From positions 1-52,506 of the forward strand of contig NZ_PGUY01000042.1 of the NCBI RefSeq assembly GCF_002863585.1: a DNA stretch of 52,506 nt, given 5' to 3'. The first letter of the stretch is position 1. Each line of letters starts with the position of its first letter. This document shows positions 16,006 through 25,114 of the stretch, piece after piece. The notes beneath the pieces were generated by a model. The model was not told the origin of the DNA and searched no databases. It worked only from the letters and a program-made list of their open reading frames with translations. The position numbers and the translations under genes were made by a program. Source of the DNA: Peribacillus deserti (GTDB taxonomy: Bacteria; Bacillota; Bacilli; Bacillales; DSM-1321).

Positions 16006-18729
16006 ATGGCAAAGAACGATATTTTTCAATCACGCAGTTCATTTGAGGTAAATGGAAAGCGCTATAATTACTATCGTTTACATGCATTAGAGGAAGCTGG
16101 GGTTGCGAAGGTTTCTAATTTACCTTACTCCATCAAAGTATTATTGGAATCTGTCCTAAGACAGGAAGATGGATTCGTTATTAAAAAAGAGCATGTTGAA
16201 AACTTAGCAAAATGGGGAACAGACGGAGTTCAGGAAGTCGATGTTCCATTCAAGCCTACACGTGTCATTCTTCAAGATTTCACAGGTGTTCCAGTTGTCG
16301 TTGACCTTGCATCCATGAGAAAAGCAATGGCAGACCTTGGCGGAGATCCAAATAAAATCAATCCTGAAAAGACTGTAGATCTTGTTATCGACCACTCTGT
16401 TCAGGTTGATAAAGCAGGTTCCATGGATTCATTAAAATTCAATATGGACCTTGAATTCGAACGTAATGCAGAGCGTTATCAGTTCCTTAACTGGGCTCAA
16501 AAAGCATTCGATAACTACCGTGCAGTTCCGCCGGCAACTGGTATCGTCCACCAGGTTAACCTTGAGTTCTTAGCAGACGTTGTCCATGCTGCTGAAGGTG
16601 AGAATGGCGAAGTTGAATTGTATCCGGATACACTAGTGGGAACAGATTCCCACACTACAATGATAAACGGCCTTGGCGTATTGGGCTGGGGTGTAGGCGG
16701 AATTGAAGCTGAAGCAGGAATGCTTGGCCAGCCTTCATACTTCCCGGTTCCAGAAGTAGTCGGTGTTCGTTTCATCAATGAACTTCCTAACGGAGCAACT
16801 GCGACTGACCTTGCACTAAAAGTAACGCAGGAACTTCGTAAAAAAGGCGTAGTCGGCAAATTTGTCGAGTTCTTCGGCCCTGGGGTTTCTTCACTTCCTC
16901 TTGCAGACCGTGCGACTGTTGCTAACATGGCTCCTGAATATGGCGCAACTTGCGGATTTTTCCCGGTAGATGAAGAAGCGATTGCATACCTTCACCTGAC
17001 AGGCCGCGATGCGGACCACATCAAAGTAGTTGAAGAATACTGTAAAGCGAATGGCTTATGGCTGACTCCAGATAACGAGCCTGTCTATACAGATGTTGTG
17101 GAAATTGACCTTGCGTTAATCGAAGCGAACCTTTCTGGTCCTAAGCGTCCTCAGGATTTGATCCCTCTTTCTGACATGCAGTCTTCCTTCAGAAAGGCAG
17201 TTGCGGCTCCTGCAGGCAACCAAGGCTTCGGACTTGAAGCAGCTGATCTTGACAGAGAAATCACGTTCAGCCTGAATAAAGAAGAAGTAACGATGAAAAC
17301 TGGTGCTGTTGCCATTGCGTCGATTACAAGCTGTACAAATACTTCAAATCCATATGTACTTGTAGCTGCTGGTCTTCTTGCTAAAAAGGCAATTGAAAAA
17401 GGTCTTGAAGTTCCTAAATTTGTGAAAACATCTTTAGCACCTGGATCAAAAGTAGTAACAGGCTACCTTCGCGATTCCGGTCTTCAGCCTTACCTTGATA
17501 AATTAGGCTTTAACATTGTCGGTTACGGATGTACAACGTGTATCGGCAACTCTGGTCCGCTAGAAATGGATGTTGAAAAAGCCGTAGCTGATTCGGATCT
17601 TCTTGTGACTTCTGTTCTTTCCGGGAACCGTAACTTTGAAGGGCGTATCCACCCGCTTGTAAAAGGTAACTACCTGGCTTCACCGCCATTAGTAGTGGCT
17701 TATGCGCTTGCCGGCAATGTTAACGTCGATCTTCAAAAGGATGTAATCGGTAAGGATCAGGTTGGCAACGATGTATTCCTAAAAGATATCTGGCCAACAA
17801 AAGAAGAAATCAGTGAAGTTGTGAGCAAAACCGTTACTCCTGAACTATTCCGTAAAGAATACGAGAATGTGTTCAGAGACAACGAGCGCTGGAATGCAAT
17901 CCAAACAAACGACGATTCTCTATATGCATTCGATGAGCAATCAACATATATTCAAAATCCTCCATTCTTTGAAGGTCTTTCTGCGGATCCGGAAGATGTT
18001 AAGCCTTTAAACGATTTGAAGGTAGTTGCTAAATTCGGCGATTCCGTTACAACTGACCATATTTCACCTGCTGGAGCGATTGGTAAAGACACACCTGCCG
18101 GACTTTACCTGCGTGCAAATGGAGTAAGTCCGCGCGACTTTAACTCTTATGGCTCACGCCGCGGTAACCACGAAGTCATGATGCGCGGTACTTTCGCTAA
18201 TATCCGTATCAAAAACCAAGTGGCACCTGGAACAGAAGGCGGATACACTACTTACTGGCCGACTGGTGATGTTATGAGCATCTATGATGCATGTATGAAA
18301 TACCAGCAAGACGGAACAGGTTTAATTGTTCTGGCTGGTAAAGATTACGGAATGGGATCTTCACGTGACTGGGCTGCAAAAGGTACGAACCTTCTTGGAA
18401 TCAAGACTGTTCTTGCTGAAAGCTTTGAGCGTATTCACCGTTCAAACCTTGTGTTAATGGGTGTTCTTCCTCTTCAATTCAAAGCAGGCGAAAATGCTGA
18501 AACACATGGCTTGACTGGTAAAGAAACAATCAATGTTCAATTAGATCAAAATGTAAGACCTCGTGACCTCCTAAAAGTTACAGCAACTGATGAAGCTGGT
18601 AACACGAAGGAATTTGAAGTCCTTGTACGTTTTGACAGTGAAGTAGAAATTGAGTACTACCGTCATGGCGGTATCCTTCAAATGGTACTCCGTCAAAAAC
18701 TTCAAGAAACTGCAAAAACAGAAGCATAA
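16006..18729 (+). CDS. citB: Aconitate hydratase (CitB/AcnA type)
   Basis: Isomerises citrate to isocitrate in the TCA cycle. Bacterial enzymes of this type also bind iron-responsive-type RNA when their cluster is lost. 907 residues, the normal length for the IRP/AcnA family. The [4Fe-4S] ligands Cys443 (SCTNTSNP), Cys509 and Cys512 ([12 protein letters not shown]) are present. [21 protein letters not shown] and the C-terminal swivel domain ([31 protein letters not shown]) follow. ATG 16006 follows AAAGGGGTG. Codon use is strongly biased, as for a highly expressed gene. The flanks (sspP, yneN) match B. subtilis. Confidence 0.97.
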   Translation: MAKNDIFQSRSSFEVNGKRYNYYRLHALEEAGVAKVSNLPYSIKVLLESVLRQEDGFVIKKEHVENLAKWGTDGVQEVDVPFKPTRVILQDFTGVPVVVDLASMRKAMADLGGDPNKINPEKTVDLVIDHSVQVDKAGSMDSLKFNMDLEFERNAERYQFLNWAQKAFDNYRAVPPATGIVHQVNLEFLADVVHAAEGENGEVELYPDTLVGTDSHTTMINGLGVLGWGVGGIEAEAGMLGQPSYFPVPEVVGVRFINELPNGATATDLALKVTQELRKKGVVGKFVEFFGPGVSSLPLADRATVANMAPEYGATCGFFPVDEEAIAYLHLTGRDADHIKVVEEYCKANGLWLTPDNEPVYTDVVEIDLALIEANLSGPKRPQDLIPLSDMQSSFRKAVAAPAGNQGFGLEAADLDREITFSLNKEEVTMKTGAVAIASITSCTNTSNPYVLVAAGLLAKKAIEKGLEVPKFVKTSLAPGSKVVTGYLRDSGLQPYLDKLGFNIVGYGCTTCIGNSGPLEMDVEKAVADSDLLVTSVLSGNRNFEGRIHPLVKGNYLASPPLVVAYALAGNVNVDLQKDVIGKDQVGNDVFLKDIWPTKEEISEVVSKTVTPELFRKEYENVFRDNERWNAIQTNDDSLYAFDEQSTYIQNPPFFEGLSADPEDVKPLNDLKVVAKFGDSVTTDHISPAGAIGKDTPAGLYLRANGVSPRDFNSYGSRRGNHEVMMRGTFANIRIKNQVAPGTEGGYTTYWPTGDVMSIYDACMKYQQDGTGLIVLAGKDYGMGSSRDWAAKGTNLLGIKTVLAESFERIHRSNLVLMGVLPLQFKAGENAETHGLTGKETINVQLDQNVRPRDLLKVTATDEAGNTKEFEVLVRFDSEVEIEYYRHGGILQMVLRQKLQETAKTEA

Positions 18730-18737
18730 GATCTATA

Positions 18738-18770
18738 GAAAAAGGCCTCCTTCGTCGAGGCCTTTTTTTA
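18738..18770 (+). terminator. Terminator of aconitase
   Basis: AAAAAGGCCTC-CTTCGTC-GAGGCCTTTTTTT, an 11-bp perfect stem. Confidence 0.9.
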
Positions 18771-18864
18771 TGGAAATATTATTTCCTTCATAAATAAAAT
18801 AAATTATTATAGATATAAGGTATCATTGTCTATACTGGTAATATCCAATGTAAGGAGGAACATC

Positions 18865-19380
18865 ATGATCAAAAAGGTCCTTTCGGCTATAGTCTTGCTT
18901 TTAATGATATCTGTAGCGATTGTTCATGCAATGGACAATAAAAAGGAAGAAGCAGCTTCAGCTCCCGGTCTGGAAACGGGAAACAAAGCCCCTGGCTTTA
19001 AGTTAACAACAATCGATGGCAAGAGCGTCAAGCTTTCTGACTATCGCGGCAAAAAAATTATGCTGAATTTCTGGGCAACATGGTGCCCGCCTTGTAAAAA
19101 AGAAATTCCTGAAATGGAAGAGTACTCCAAACAAATGGGGAAAGACCAGATAATACTAGCAGTAAACATGGATCCGCAAGCAGATGTTAAGGGATTTGCG
19201 GCCAAAATGGGGATGACATTCCCGATATTACTGGACACTGATAATGAGGTGAACACAACCTACAAAATCATCTCAATCCCAACTACATATTTTATTGACA
19301 GCAAAGGTATAATCAGCAGTAAAATCCTTGGAGCCATGACCAAGAAGGACATGGCCGACAATATGAATAAGATGAAATAG
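18865..19380 (+). CDS. yneN: Membrane-anchored thioredoxin-like protein YneN
   Basis: 171 residues from ATG 18865, with AAGGAGGA 6 nt upstream. An N-terminal membrane anchor or signal (VLSAIVLLLMISVAIV) is followed by an extracytoplasmic TlpA/ResA-like thioredoxin domain with W73-C-P-P-C77 and the cis-proline SIPTTYFID. It should reduce or rearrange disulfides of exported or heme-related proteins. In B. subtilis yneN also follows citB. A terminator ends the unit. Confidence 0.9.
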   Translation: MIKKVLSAIVLLLMISVAIVHAMDNKKEEAASAPGLETGNKAPGFKLTTIDGKSVKLSDYRGKKIMLNFWATWCPPCKKEIPEMEEYSKQMGKDQIILAVNMDPQADVKGFAAKMGMTFPILLDTDNEVNTTYKIISIPTTYFIDSKGIISSKILGAMTKKDMADNMNKMK

Positions 19381-19384
19381 GTAC

Positions 19385-19417
19385 AGCCAGGCAGGTTCAC
19401 ACTGCCTGGCTTTTTAT
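19385..19417 (+). terminator. Terminator of yneN
   Basis: AGCCAGGCAG-GTTCACA-CTGCCTGGCT followed by TTTTATT. Confidence 0.9.
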
Positions 19418-19420
19418 TAA

Positions 19421-19645
19421 AACTCTGTTAAACATGGCTGTTGATTGCAGCTAGCAGGCACTCGCTTTCCGCGGGGCGGTCCGGGAGCCTCCTCGGCGGT
19501 GAAGCCTGTGGGGTCTCCCTTGCCCCGCTTTTCCCGCAGGAGTCTCGGATATCCGTTCCAATCAACATCGTGCAAAAAACAACAATGACCTTTAACATAG
19601 CCTTTATTAAAAGGCTGTGTTAAACGATACTGTTGATTTTTTAGA
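19421..19645 (+). repeat. Mosaic repeat family B, copy B2 plus a partial end
   Basis: 19421-19608 is a near-complete element whose reverse complement matches 8728-8916. Directly after it, 19609-19645 repeats the left end of the family (AAAAGGCTGTGTTAAAC ... TGTTGATTTTTTAG), as if a second copy had been truncated. It lies immediately after the yneN terminator. Confidence 0.75.
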
Positions 19646-19653
19646 AAAAGAAA

Positions 19654-19672
19654 AAGGACCTATGAGGTCCTT
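19654..19672 (-). terminator. Hairpin downstream of the CPBP gene
   Basis: AAGGACCT-CAT-AGGTCCTT on the minus strand, followed by TTTCTTTTT. It could end the CPBP transcript, which stops 160 bp earlier. Confidence 0.55.
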
Positions 19673-19834
19673 CTGTTATTCCCTTCTTCAACTAAAGTAC
19701 CCGTTGCTTTAAGGACATTTCTTCACAAATAGAAGACACTAATAATGCTCTCTTTATATTTCAGGCTCTTTTAAATGAATGTAGTAATTATCAGCTCTTG
19801 TATAAATCAATGGTTAGTAGAAAACTGAAAATAC

Positions 19835-20560
19835 TCATACTTGGTTATTTCTTGAAATATAATGTGATTCTTTAAAATTAGCTTGTAAATTATATGACTG
19901 ATTGAAGTTGTATTTTAAACCACCACGAGACTTTCTAATCCATAAAACAATTAGTGTGATAACGATGAAACGAAAAGCTATCCCTACAATTCCACCTTCT
20001 GGACCATATAATCCACCAGAAAGCCAGGAGTCATCTAAAAGTTTTAATTTTAAAATTCCTTCTACTTTAAATCCACTAAGAGGGAAACCTAAAATTGGTG
20101 CTTGTACATAATTCCAAGCGAAATGTAGTGCCCAAGGAAGCCAAATTTTCCGTGTATAGATAAAAGCCAGTCCATACATAACCCCGCCTAACCCATTGCT
20201 GAAGGCGGATAATACGGTGGCGTGGTCATTATTTAAATGAACATAGCCAAAGTAAATGGATGTAATTAGTATTGCGAACCAAGGTTTTCTGAATACCTTT
20301 ACGAGAATGAATAATAAGATACACCTGAACACTAATTCTTCATAGCCAGATGATAGTAATGTCAGTCCTGTATAATAAGCAAAGGTACTTGGATGAAAGC
20401 CGACATTTGTTATCTCTACTAATCCCAAAATTATACTTGCTACAAATATACCCATCATAGCAAAACTAGTGATTCCTATACCAGCCAAAATATCATTCCT
20501 TGCATAAATATCAGGGGTAATGGGTCCAAAGAGTGCTTTCCACTTACTCACTTTAGTCAT
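19835..20560 (-). CDS. CPBP-family intramembrane metalloprotease
   Basis: 241 residues with about six membrane segments. The three CPBP (Abi/Rce1-like) motifs are intact: E74-E75-LVF-R79, then YFGYVH108, then H146-FAWN150. These residues hold the catalytic metal site. Members process prenylated or other membrane proteins, or act in bacteriocin immunity, and the substrate here is unknown. ATG 20560 has AAAGGAGA upstream. It lies in a more AT-rich segment between repeat copies, inside an otherwise conserved gene order, so it may be an insertion. Confidence 0.85.
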   Translation of the reverse strand: MTKVSKWKALFGPITPDIYARNDILAGIGITSFAMMGIFVASIILGLVEITNVGFHPSTFAYYTGLTLLSSGYEELVFRCILLFILVKVFRKPWFAILITSIYFGYVHLNNDHATVLSAFSNGLGGVMYGLAFIYTRKIWLPWALHFAWNYVQAPILGFPLSGFKVEGILKLKLLDDSWLSGGLYGPEGGIVGIAFRFIVITLIVLWIRKSRGGLKYNFNQSYNLQANFKESHYISRNNQV

Positions 20561-20687
20561 ATTTTTCTCCTTTAGTGTAATACTTTTATCCTAGTTTATT
20601 ATACAACGAAACCCTTACAAATTAGTTTATATTTGGTAAAAAAACCTAATTCTCACATTTCACAAAAATAATTAAGCTCTTATTAAA

Positions 20688-20755
20688 CAAACCTGCCACG
20701 TTAGTTGAACAAGAAAATCAACAGTATCCTTTAACAGAGCCTATTAAAAAAATAA
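20688..20755 (+). repeat. Remnant of mosaic repeat family B (B3)
   Basis: AAAATCAACAGTATCCTTTAAC followed by AGAGCCTATT resembles the right end of copies B1 and B2, and AGCTCTTATTAAAC resembles a left end. The GC-rich centre is missing. The rest of the gap 20561-20980 shows no gene. Confidence 0.55.
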
Positions 20756-20983
20756 TGGGAACCCCATGCCTCTATTACAAAGTCCATCGTAATACAATGC
20801 CATTTTACTCTCCTCAACCCCCAGCGATTATAGCTCATATAACTGTTTTTACGGTTAGACAAACGGCATTTTTTATCTTTACCACACCATATAAGAATTA
20901 ATTTTGATTTTTGTCATAATTTTAAGTTTATTTTAAGTGTATTTGGCCACAATGATACTAAATGAAAAGAAAAGGTGAAAATG

Positions 20984-21115
20984 ATGAAGAAAAGAAGAAA
21001 GTTATCTTTTGAAGAATTGGTGAAGGAAAATAAACGTGAACTGTTAAAGGACGATAAAGCAATGGAACGTATTGAACAGCGTTTGGAAAGCCGCCATTTG
21101 GAAAAGGCAGAATAA
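20984..21115 (+). CDS. FbpB-family small basic protein
   Basis: 43 residues: KKRRKLSFEELVKENKRELLKDDKAMERIEQRLESRHLEKAE. This is the pattern of the Fur-regulated basic protein B family, which in B. subtilis acts with the FsrA small RNA in iron sparing. ATG 20984 has AAAGGTG 6 nt upstream, and an ATG 3 bp earlier is possible. I see no convincing Fur box, only a weak TGATACTAAATGA. Proximity to aconitase, an iron-sparing target, is suggestive but not evidence of function. Confidence 0.75.
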   Translation: MKKRRKLSFEELVKENKRELLKDDKAMERIEQRLESRHLEKAE

Positions 21116-21139
21116 CCAGTTTTTATCTCTTATGAAAAG

Positions 21140-21182
21140 ATCCCTCCACTGGGAAACTAATGTCACAGAGGAGGGATTTTTT
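21140..21182 (+). terminator. Hairpin after fbpB that covers the sspN ribosome binding site
   Basis: ATCCCTCC (21140-21147) pairs with GGAGGGAT (21170-21177), followed by TTTTT. It can terminate the fbpB transcript. Its right arm is also the Shine-Dalgarno sequence of sspN (ATG 21184). Confidence 0.75.
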
Positions 21183-21183
21183 A

Positions 21184-21327
21184 ATGAGTAATCCAAAAAG
21201 GGATTCTAAACACTTCGTTCCGAGCCACCTTGGCACACAGCCTCGTGGATTCAGCGGCAACAATGGCAAAAAAATGCAGGATAAGTCTGGTAAGCATGCC
21301 CAAGTGATCCAGACAAAAGGTGAATGA
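21184..21327 (+). CDS. sspN: Small acid-soluble spore protein SspN
   Basis: 47 residues. FVPSHLGTQPRGFSGNNGKKMQDKSG and the ending VIQTKGE match SspN (YVPSHLGTKP...KMHDTSG...MQTKGE). It is a minor spore core protein made in the forespore. ATG 21184 follows GGAGGG at 8 nt, inside the right arm of a hairpin. As in B. subtilis it is followed by tlp, here after 139 bp. Confidence 0.92.
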   Translation: MSNPKRDSKHFVPSHLGTQPRGFSGNNGKKMQDKSGKHAQVIQTKGE

Positions 21328-21466
21328 TACTAAAGATTTGTTTTGTAAGTGATTTTTTCCGACCAGGAATAGGTCTAAAAGATGTTAACATAATGTATTT
21401 ATGATGAAATAAATACAGCAACTGTCTCACACTGCATCTCAAACCTGAATACCAGGGGGTACTTTC

Positions 21467-21700
21467 ATGGATGAAACAAAGATTAAACCGGATGACCGCA
21501 GTGATAATGTAGAAAAACTTCAGGAAATGATTCAGAATACGATTGTAAGAATAGAGAGAGCTGAGGCAAGTATGGCTTTTTCTAATGAAGAAGAGCAGCA
21601 GAATATTATAGAAAAGAATAAAAAACGTGAAAATTCAATTGAATCGATGAGAACAGAAGTTAAAGAAGAAGCTGCGGCCAGGAAGAACGGTTATAGCTGA
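21467..21700 (+). CDS. tlp: Thioredoxin-like small acid-soluble spore protein Tlp
   Basis: 77 residues. PDDRSDNVEKLQEMIQNTI, ERAEASMAFSNEEEQQNIIEKNKKRENSIE and the ending AAARKNGY are diagnostic of Tlp. Despite its name it has no CxxC and is a helical spore protein expressed in the forespore. ATG 21467 has CAGGGGG upstream. It follows sspN as in B. subtilis and ends at a terminator. Confidence 0.95.
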   Translation: MDETKIKPDDRSDNVEKLQEMIQNTIVRIERAEASMAFSNEEEQQNIIEKNKKRENSIESMRTEVKEEAAARKNGYS

Positions 21701-21743
21701 GGTATTATCCGCGAATTACTGCAAAAAATGTGCTAAGATAAAG

Positions 21744-21775
21744 GGTAGCTCCCTATATGGGAGTTACCTTATTTT
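21744..21775 (+). terminator. Terminator of tlp
   Basis: GGTAGCTCCC-TATAT-GGGAGTTACC followed by TTATTTT. Confidence 0.8.
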
Positions 21776-21829
21776 CGTGCTGTTTTTAACGGTCACGAGA
21801 AGTAATTTGGTTGGAAGAAGTGACATAAC

Positions 21830-24190
21830 ATGATGAATGAAAATGATGAACAGAATATAGAAAAATTGGTTAAAGAACTCACGCTGGAAGCTGACGAAAA
21901 AGGGTATGTTGAGAATTATTCGCTCATTTTCGGCCTGCTCGCAAAGCTGGAAAATTCAGCAGGAGAAACGGATAAAAATAAGTCATTCCTGATTAGTGAG
22001 CTTTACGGCATTTTAGCCATGACAAGAAAAAAACTGATAGGCGAGGACAAGCTTTTTAAAGCGTGGATTCATGCGGCTGTCCAGTATAATAAAAAAAATT
22101 CCAGGGCAAACCGGCTTTTAGCTGAATCTAAATGGAAGCAGTATAGCGATATTTTTGAAGGTTATTCCTTTCCGCATATAAGAGAAACCGATAACCGAAC
22201 CACAAAAAAGAAGATCGCTGATCAATATATCGAAACCTGCCGAAAAATACTGGACACTGCAGTCGAGACAGCTGAAGACCTGCGTGAAGCGCAAAGCCAT
22301 ATGGCAAAAAATCCTCATACTGAGTTATCCAGAAAATATAATGACTTACTTGATGCTGTAACGGCTATAGAAGAAGCGGTAACCGGGCTATTGCATTCAG
22401 CTGTTGATTATGAGGCTTCCATTACAGGTGTTTTCCATACTGCTGTTCATTTTAACTATGTGAAAATACATGTAGAGAAATTCGGGGAGCTTATAGCCGA
22501 ATGGCGGTCCTTCTTCAAGGAAGATGAGTTAGAAGAACCTCGGGATAGCTCTATGCATGCTTTGAATGAATTAGTAGGGCTGAAGGAAGTTAAGAATCGG
22601 ATCAATGATTATTACAAGTATCTGCAATATCAAAGGAAAAGAAATGAATTGGGCTTCATTTCCAAAGATGAAATGAGTCTTAATATGGTGCTTACGGGGA
22701 ATCCCGGTACCGGGAAAACTACGCTTGCAAGATTGTTTGCAAAGATATTTAATGAGCTCGGTGTTCTCCCAAGGGAAGAGGTAATTGAAGTAGACCGTTC
22801 CCAGCTGGTGGGAGCATATGTCGGGCAGACTGAAGAAAATGTAAGACAGGTTGTTGAAAAAGCTCTTGGAGGAGTACTGTTCATTGATGAGGCATATGCA
22901 CTGAGAAGAGCGGATTCCTCGGGAAGTGACTTTGGCCAGACTGCTATTGATACGCTGGTTTCCTTAATGACGAGCAGTGAATATTCAGGGAAGTTCTCTG
23001 TTATCCTTGCAGGGTATCCGGAGGAAATGCGCCAATTTTTACATACTAATCCTGGTCTAAGAAGCCGGTTTCCAACTTCTAACTTATTTGACCTGCCAGA
23101 TTACTCTCTGTCTGAATTATTACAGATTGCGCATCAAACCGCAGCTGACAACGATTACGTGATAACAGCTGATGCAGAAACAGAGCTTGGTAAACGAATT
23201 GAACGGGAAAAAGTAGATGAAACCTTCGGTAATGCAAGAACTGTACGATCTCTGGTCATGGAAGCTATCTTTAAGAAAGGTTCAAGACTGGAACGATCGG
23301 ATAGTCAGAATCTGCTTCAATTTGCCTCACTAAGTAAAGAAGATTTTGCTGCAGACGATACTGCCCAAAGTTCTGATCCAAAAAGCGGATTGGAACAACT
23401 GATTGGCCTTGGAGCAATAAAAGACGAAATCCAGACAATAGAATCCTTCGTAAAACTGCAGCAGCTCCGCAGAGAAAGAGGTCTTCCAGTAGTACCTGTG
23501 CAGCTGCATGCGGTATTTACCGGAAATCCAGGTACAGGAAAAACCACTGTCGCAAAACTGTATTCAGAAATTTTAAGGGACTGCGGTATGCTAAAGCGCG
23601 GTCACTTGATTGCTGCAAGCAGAGCTGATTTTGTTGCAGGTTATGTTGGGCAGACAGCTATTAAAACAAAGAAGAAAATCAGGGAAGCTCTTGGAGGATT
23701 ACTTTTCATTGATGAAGCGTATTCCCTGTTAAGCGGGTCAGAAGGGGATTTTGGCAAAGAGGTTATAGATACACTGGTAGATGAAATGACCAAGCATAAT
23801 GAAAACCTTGTTGTAGTACTGGCAGGTTACCCGAATGAAATGAATCAGCTCTTGAACATGAATCCCGGACTCCGATCCAGATTTAAAAAGTTTATTCACT
23901 TCCCTGACTACTCCCCTTCGGAACTTATGGAGATCATTACGGTGTATGCTGAATCGTTCCAATATGAATTGTCACAGGATGTCAGAGATTACTTAGTAAA
24001 CTATCTCGGTACCCATACCGTTCATGGAAATGCAAGATTTGCGACCAACTTAATAGATGAAGTGATTCAAATCCAGGCATACCGCGTGATGTCTGAGGAT
24101 GAACAAGTCCACATGAATCCAGATTTGTTAAAGCTGCAAAAAGAAGACTTTTTAAAAACCTTTGAGAAAAGAGAAAGAGGCGAAGGGTAA
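21830..24190 (+). CDS. Tandem AAA ATPase, SpoVK/CbbX-like
   Basis: 786 residues. An N-terminal helical region of ~240 residues precedes two related AAA modules. The first has Walker A GNPGTGKTT (290-298), Walker B VLFIDEA (349-355) and the arginine motif NPGLRSRF. The second has GNPGTGKTT (565-573), LLFIDEA (624-630) and again NPGLRSRF. Both modules look catalytically intact and are of the CbbX/SpoVK type, which remodel protein complexes, and SpoVK acts in spore maturation. The partner is unknown. Its stop overlaps the ATG of yneP (TAATG), indicating translational coupling. It is extra relative to the B. subtilis tlp-yneP order. Confidence 0.9.
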   Translation: MMNENDEQNIEKLVKELTLEADEKGYVENYSLIFGLLAKLENSAGETDKNKSFLISELYGILAMTRKKLIGEDKLFKAWIHAAVQYNKKNSRANRLLAESKWKQYSDIFEGYSFPHIRETDNRTTKKKIADQYIETCRKILDTAVETAEDLREAQSHMAKNPHTELSRKYNDLLDAVTAIEEAVTGLLHSAVDYEASITGVFHTAVHFNYVKIHVEKFGELIAEWRSFFKEDELEEPRDSSMHALNELVGLKEVKNRINDYYKYLQYQRKRNELGFISKDEMSLNMVLTGNPGTGKTTLARLFAKIFNELGVLPREEVIEVDRSQLVGAYVGQTEENVRQVVEKALGGVLFIDEAYALRRADSSGSDFGQTAIDTLVSLMTSSEYSGKFSVILAGYPEEMRQFLHTNPGLRSRFPTSNLFDLPDYSLSELLQIAHQTAADNDYVITADAETELGKRIEREKVDETFGNARTVRSLVMEAIFKKGSRLERSDSQNLLQFASLSKEDFAADDTAQSSDPKSGLEQLIGLGAIKDEIQTIESFVKLQQLRRERGLPVVPVQLHAVFTGNPGTGKTTVAKLYSEILRDCGMLKRGHLIAASRADFVAGYVGQTAIKTKKKIREALGGLLFIDEAYSLLSGSEGDFGKEVIDTLVDEMTKHNENLVVVLAGYPNEMNQLLNMNPGLRSRFKKFIHFPDYSPSELMEIITVYAESFQYELSQDVRDYLVNYLGTHTVHGNARFATNLIDEVIQIQAYRVMSEDEQVHMNPDLLKLQKEDFLKTFEKRERGEG

Positions 24191-24615
24191 TGTTAGTATC
24201 AGAAACACAAGTAGACGTACGCTATGGGGAAACCGATCAGATGGGAGTTGTGTACCATGCGAATTATATCGTGTGGATGGAGCTCGGACGGACACAGCTG
24301 ATTGAAGAGCTTGGCTTTAAATATGCAGATATGGAGGAGGCTGGCATTCTTTCACCGGTGACAGACATCCAGGCATCTTATAAAAAACCCGTTCGTTATC
24401 CTGAAACGGCAACTGTGAAAACATGGATTGAGAAATATGATGGAATCCGCGTAACCTATGGCTATGAAGTATACAATGCTGCAGGGGAGCTTTCTTTAAC
24501 CGGATTCTCTTCACATGTTTGTGTGAAAGCCGAGAACTTTAGGCCTATCTCCATTAGGAAGAAGTTTCCTGACTGGCATGAAGCCTATGAAAAAAACAAA
24601 AAAAACGAAGCTTAG
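24190..24615 (+). CDS. yneP: Acyl-CoA thioesterase YneP (hot-dog fold)
   Basis: 141 residues. RYGETDQMGVVYHANYIVWMELGRTQLI is the 4HBT/YbgC signature, with the catalytic Asp in the TDQMG turn. It should hydrolyse acyl-CoA thioesters, with chain specificity unknown. ATG 24190 overlaps the stop of the AAA ATPase gene. It is followed by a terminator and then yneQ. Confidence 0.9.
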   Translation: MLVSETQVDVRYGETDQMGVVYHANYIVWMELGRTQLIEELGFKYADMEEAGILSPVTDIQASYKKPVRYPETATVKTWIEKYDGIRVTYGYEVYNAAGELSLTGFSSHVCVKAENFRPISIRKKFPDWHEAYEKNKKNEA

Positions 24616-24622
24616 GCAAGGT

Positions 24623-24655
24623 CAGAGAGTTTCTTTAATGAGACTCTCTTTCTTT
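24623..24655 (+). terminator. Terminator of the AAA-yneP operon
   Basis: AGAGAGT-TTCTTTAATGAG-ACTCTCT followed by TTCTTTT. Confidence 0.75.
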
Positions 24656-24676
24656 TACAACATGAGGAGGAAATGT

Positions 24677-24976
24677 ATGGCTTTTGGAATTAAGAGAAGA
24701 GATATAGAAAATTGGAAGCGCAAAATAGATCGTGGAGAAATTGCCTTCCTTACTCATTACTGGCTGGATGACCGGTTTCCAGGATGTAAAACGGTGACCA
24801 AAGCTGGCTGCAGCGATTTAGACAAGCTGGCCGAATGGGGAGCCAAATATGGCCTTCAAAGGGAGTGGATTCATATTAGGAAAGATGGATATCCTCATTT
24901 TGATCTATTGGGGGAGCGGCAGGCAGCCATTTTACAGGCTGAAGGAATTCACGAACCATTATTGAATAAAAATTAA
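24677..24976 (+). CDS. yneQ: YneQ-family protein of unknown function
   Basis: 99 residues from ATG 24677, with GAGGAGG 6 nt upstream. GIKRRDIENWKRKIDRGEIAFLTHYWLDDRFPG, then VTKAGCSDLDKLAEWGAKYGL and HFDLLGERQ are typical of this conserved bacillus family. No function is established. It follows yneP as in B. subtilis. Confidence 0.85.
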   Translation: MAFGIKRRDIENWKRKIDRGEIAFLTHYWLDDRFPGCKTVTKAGCSDLDKLAEWGAKYGLQREWIHIRKDGYPHFDLLGERQAAILQAEGIHEPLLNKN

Positions 24977-24985
24977 TCCATACAG

Positions 24986-25019
24986 CCATCTCTTTGGATA
25001 AAAGAGATGGTTTTTTTCT
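24986..25019 (+). terminator. Terminator of yneQ
   Basis: CCATCTCTTT-GGATA-AAAGAGATGG followed by TTTTTTT. Confidence 0.9.
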
Positions 25020-25043
25020 TGTGAATAAATCTATATAGTTATA

Positions 25044-25104
25044 CGATATACCTGTGGATAAAACCATCTTAAGCATATATCGTAATCCGATATAGTTGTG
25101 GATA
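25044..25104 (+). promoter_or_regulatory. Probable PadR autoregulatory sites
   Basis: A perfect dyad, ATATCG-taatc-CGATAT, lies at 25077-25093. In addition CGATATAccTGTGGATA (25044-25060) is repeated directly as CGATATAgtTGTGGATA (25088-25104), just before the padR ribosome binding site. PadR regulators bind such AT-rich dyads in their own promoters. Confidence 0.6.
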
Positions 25105-25114
25105 GGAGGGCGAA

